The position numbers and the translations under genes are program-made. Positions 60,537-64,000 of a DNA stretch of 64,000 bases are shown in pieces (position 1 is the first letter of the stretch; each line of letters starts with the position of its first letter). The notes beneath the pieces were generated by a model, which made no database searches, was not told the DNA's origin, and saw nothing but the letters and a program-made list of their open reading frames with translations. The DNA comes from Diphasiastrum complanatum (lineage: Eukaryota > Streptophyta > Lycopodiopsida > Lycopodiales > Lycopodiaceae). The stretch lies in contig CM055095.1 in the NCBI GenBank assembly GCA_029204225.1, positions 66,489,940-66,553,939 of the forward strand, written 5' to 3'.

Positions 60537-61140
60537 AGTGATGGCAGGCTACCTGCACGTGCCATGAAGTATTTGGTATCAGCTCTTGTAAATATTACAG
60601 ATACAACTATAGCCTCCATGAATCTAAGCAACGTAAGAAAAAGAAGAAAATAGATCTTTCGATTCACTCTAATCCGTATATAACACCAACAGGGCACGAA
60701 ACAATGGAGATCAATCCCAGAGATAGGACTTTTACAGAGTTAGGATGGATTCGGCTTTTCTTTAAAGTTTAAACTATTAAGATTGAAACGCTAGCACTCA
60801 CTGCTGGTTTTCGATACGTTCACATTCGTTCCGGGAGCACCCAAATTAAGTACTCACAACAGTTAATCCCTGCATTCACCCGATCATGCCATTTTGTTCT
60901 GATTCCAAACTGCCTTGCAATGGAAACAGCCTACGAAATGCTCCCGACGAGCAACAGATCACGCAATGAATGTCGCTGCATGAGGACGTCCCACACATGC
61001 ACGCAACTAGGACTAACTGCAAAAACCTTGAAAGATACAGCGCCTGCTACTGTCAAAGTCCAAGCTGCCATACAGTCGAAGTACAGATACTATCGTTTCC
61101 CGTATGAAGCCTATTGCTGAAGCTGACGGCATCATTCACC
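60537..61140 (-). promoter_or_regulatory. 5' leader and promoter region of the ZIP gene
   Basis: This segment is conserved with the 32290-33001 upstream part of the pseudogene, which supports it as part of the duplicated unit. CAGTGAGTG-like words near 60795 and CACGTGCAG near 60555 could bound a 5'-UTR intron. No TATA box stands out. Confidence 0.5.
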
Positions 61141-61640
61141 GACCGAAGAAACCCACAAAGGATAATCTCAGCAACCCATATCCCAGAGTCAAAGCTGGAA
61201 ATCTGGGCAGATCTCAGAATAAGCATCCACAGACACAGAAAATAATCAGCAGGATCAGGTAAACGGATGATAGGAGGAAATCAGCAGGAGCAGGTACACA
61301 GACGATAGGGAGATGGAGAAAGGAGCACTGGGGAGAGAGAAAAGGGAGGAAGACTTGGAAGGGCGATGTGAGAGGAGCAGCAGCTGGTGTCGACACCATG
61401 TCGACTATAAGCCTTTACTAAACCACGACGCAACCACCTTAAACGTTCCATCCACGGGCGTTAACGAACGAGTAAATCAAAGCCATATTATAGACGGTTG
61501 ATAATTAAGGACTCAGACAACAACAGCAACACGTGTTGTTAGAATGACAACACTATGCTATCTATACACACATATATAATATACGTATACATTTATATAG
61601 TATAAAACTTTCAGTTACCTTTTATGAAAGTCATAAAATA
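61141..61640. other. Unassigned spacer
   Basis: A purine-rich stretch (61290-61380) and a TATATA-rich patch (61560-61600). No gene. Confidence 0.35.
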
Positions 61641-61772
61641 GTTTTTGCAATGGAATGGGGAGCATATGCTTATAAAGTTATGTCGTTTAGACTTTGTAAT
61701 GCACTTAGTTCATTTCAGAGAGTGATGGAGTTTGCCTTCAAGGACTACTTGCAAAGTGTGACCTTGTGTGTG
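61641..61772 (+). pseudogene. Ty3/gypsy reverse transcriptase fragment
   Basis: The plus strand reads FAMEWGAYAYKVMSFRLCNA, then LSSFQRVMEFAFKDYLQSV. This is the RT block just before the active site (usual: FGLKNAPATFQR.M...F). Only about 44 codons are recognisable. Confidence 0.75.
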
Positions 61773-61784
61773 CACCTTTCTTAG

Positions 61785-61854
61785 AATCTTTAGATACTGG
61801 GTCTGGGTCCATGTCCTCAAAATCTTTAGATACTGGGTCTGGGTCCATGTCCTC
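61785..61854. repeat. 36-bp tandem duplication
   Basis: TCTTTAGATACTGGGTCTGG with its continuation GTCCATGTCCTC occurs twice in succession at a 36-bp period. Confidence 0.9.
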
Positions 61855-62389
61855 TTATAATATGAGATTGATGAAGTCAAAGCTAAAGGACATAGGACAA
61901 TGACATCGAAGACCAACTTTTGAGGACATTCACATTTGCTTCAAGGACAACGTCATTGAAGATAGACTCTAAGGACACGGAGTTGGGTCTATTCCTTTTG
62001 TAGAAAAGCTTCATGCAATTAAATGGCAAAGACATTATATTTTAATAACATTGGAGTGCATGGCAAAATAGACCATATTTCTACCTTCGTTGATGAGTGT
62101 GTATAGATAGATGCCCAAGTCCTAGTCATTTGATGATGTCTCTATCTCACTTTCTAAATGAATCTTTCTTGCATTTTTTGCACATTTCTATTTGTAAATC
62201 TTGCTTATATGGTGCTTGCAAAATTGTTGAACTAGAGAGATTGAAACTAGCAAGTATCAGATACTCTGCCAAATTAATGATGACACACCAGACATTCATG
62301 ACACAAACTTGAAGAAAATGGAGAATCTCAGGGTGTTCAACAAGGGATAAGAAAGGACATTGATGTACAACCTACTTAAACAATGGTTA

Positions 62390-62590
62390 TCTCTCTCTCT
62401 CTCTCTCATCATTTCACTAATTTGACAATTTCTTCACTGTTTTATTTCAACATATAGAGTATCATTTCATTTTAGCCTTTCATCATTTGTTCAACATCAT
62501 GGTTGTCGTATGATTGAGTTGAGTAGATTCTCTCTTAGCAATGAGATTGGAGATCAAGCTTAGTCTTTTTGTCTACAATGCTTTTTGGTA
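62390..62590 (-). repeat. Dispersed repeat R1, copy 3, inverted
   Basis: The reverse complement matches part of R1 at 30340-30530: ATTGCTAAGAGAGAATCTA, then CATGATGTTGAACAA, followed by a short (GA)n, here only about 14 bp. It shows the repeat is dispersed and that the GA tract varies greatly in length. Confidence 0.8.
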
Positions 62591-62606
62591 TTATTAGCTC
62601 ATGGGA

Positions 62607-62963
62607 TCACAGTTCAACTGCTTCATCTGTAGAGCCATCTTCAATGACTGCTTCGTGGTGTTCCTCGCTCTGCTGATCGTTGTTGAAATCTTCAGAGTAA
62701 TGGTCAAGTTCAGAAGTGTCGTTGTAGCCCTGATACTGATCATCATTAGCCAAATCATCGTTCTGGTCTTGATACTGATTGTTATCAGTGATGTCGTCAC
62801 CTTGGTCATAATCTTCGATGTAATCATCACCTTGATCCCAATATTCCTCCACATCATTGTCACAATCGTCATCACAATATGACTGACTGTCATTCTCTTG
62901 TTCATAATGCCAATCCATTAGAGTCGATGTGGAATAACTAAATCTTGTTACTGTGGATTGCAA
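62607..62963 (-). other. Acidic low-complexity reading frame
   Basis: A 118-codon frame rich in Asp, Gln, Asn, Glu and Tyr, with loose repeats (WDQGDDYIEDYDQGDD, then DQNDDLANDDQYQGYND). It could be an exon or a chance frame in GATNAC-type repeats. I recognise no family. The complementary strand is open too, as expected for a low-complexity tract. Confidence 0.3.
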
Positions 62964-63545
62964 TCTTGGGAAGAATTTGGAAATGGTATGGAAACCGGTT
63001 TTAACAAGGTGCAGTTAAGCGATGACAATAGTCACAAGGGCTTTTTGATTAGAGCAAATACAAATACTTCTGAAGATGTCAAATTTTGGTACGAATAAGA
63101 AGTCTACGCTGTCAATCTTGTTGAGCTGATGAAATTTGCTTTTTATGGCACTGAAATCCGAGCTCAAACGAATGAGATATGGTAATTCAAAGAACTAAAA
63201 TGTAAAATGCAAATATCTTGAGAAAAAAAGGGGTCTTTTTAAAAAGTAATAATAAAACAAGTAATGATGACGAGAACTTTGGTCACTATACTCAGCACAA
63301 TGAACTGAGCAATTTCCATTTTTACATCCCTGAATTTCGACGTCAAACGCAAAAGTTAAGGCTACACAAAGATAGGGAAATTACAAACTTAGAAAAGGAC
63401 CTTTATAGAAAAGTTTGGTATCTTTGGAGCATTGTGCCGTTGAAAAAAGAAAACCGTAGAATTCTTAAAAATGACGGCAAAATTTTTTCCTTGGTTACTT
63501 AGGCGATTAGTTGGGGTGCTCGAAAGAAAAAAATAAAATCATTAA

Positions 63546-63848
63546 AGAAATAGGGATACACGAAATTTTTTTTATCGGGCACGTAAAAGGAAGATTCTGG
63601 TAGCGTGGGCACAGGGGCACCGTAGGCAGAGGGACGAGTACATCTCAACCGACACTGATGAAGCACAGAAATTCTCAACCGACACGGATGAAGCAGAGGA
63701 AAGCTCAACCAACACGGATGAAGCAGAGAAGAGAAACATATGTGATATGGTTGCTTCCAAAATAGGAGTTCACAAATCAGAGGATGTTCGAAAGGATGCC
63801 GAGAATGTTTCTGATGCGGAAATCACACCATCTATTGACTTTAGATGA
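63546..63848 (+). other. Possible exon with 30-bp coding repeats
   Basis: An open frame without ATG start, ending in TGA at 63846-63848. A basic segment (RARKRKILVAWAQGHRRQR) is followed by three 10-residue repeats of the STDTDEAEE type (63644-63673, 63674-63703, 63704-63733) and a charged tail (KSEDVRKDAENVSDAE). The repeat period (30 bp) preserves frame. I do not recognise it; a terminal exon or a retroelement fragment are both possible. Confidence 0.35.
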
Positions 63849-64000
63849 AGCTACTGTAAGCACAAATGGAGTTTCCGCGGTTAGTTATGCGTTTTCTGAT
63901 GTGAAAATCAATATCAGTTTAGATCTGATGAAATGCGCAGACTGTCAATCTGCTAGTCATGATCGTAGGTCGCTGGTCGGATCAAGGAGGAGGAGCTCTT

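Overview
This is a retrotransposon-rich window of a plant nuclear genome. It holds two credible intact host genes, both split by spliceosomal introns: an importin subunit beta-1 gene (20558-23506, +) and a ZIP-family metal transporter gene (59184-60536, -). The plant-type Ty1/copia and Ty3/gypsy debris, the AT-rich spacers and the long (GA)n tracts fit a large-genome land plant. A seed-free plant such as a fern is my guess, but nothing in the window fixes the species.

Layout. 1-778: unassigned. 779-7551: two + strand copia elements, the second (LTR 3576-5023) inserted in the integrase of the first (LTR 779-1541). 7575-11152: 3' part of a - strand gypsy element, with an integrase tail (10698-11152) followed downstream by a long decayed accessory reading frame (7575-9388). 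11153-14436: nearly complete - strand copia pol. 15563-16860: another - strand copia piece. 17108-18833: copia RT/RNase H tail plus its 3' LTR. 18842-19187: an integrase core scrap. 19190-24900: promoter, 5' leader, gene and downstream region of importin beta.

24905-28815: - strand gypsy chromovirus, readable at its protease and chromodomain but scrambled between. 28832-29316: a two-exon tail of a gene I do not recognise with certainty, possibly transposase-derived. 30107-31230: (AC)n and a duplicated dispersed repeat carrying (GA)n. 32290-33850: a broken inverted copy of the ZIP gene. 34911-35423: an orphan domain resembling the restriction-like endonuclease of R2-type LINEs. 37386-42602: copia and gypsy fragments, tandem repeats and a compound microsatellite. 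43155-44976: a second copy of the copia pol found at 11.7-13.6 kb. 45630-50370: AT-rich spacer with an RNase H scrap and a perfect 32-bp inverted repeat. 50372-58305: gypsy protease, several copia fragments and LTRs, some in unusual arrangements. 59020-61140: functional ZIP gene. 61641-64000: gypsy RT scrap, a third copy of the (GA)n repeat, and two low-complexity reading frames.

The host genes do not form a pathway. Importin beta carries cargo through the nuclear pore; the ZIP protein moves divalent metal into the cytosol. The rest is layered transposon debris. Points most worth checking are the gypsy accessory frame, the two ZIP introns that keep the reading frame open, the orphan R2-like nuclease domain, the two-exon transposase-like tail and the perfect hairpin at 48869-48940.
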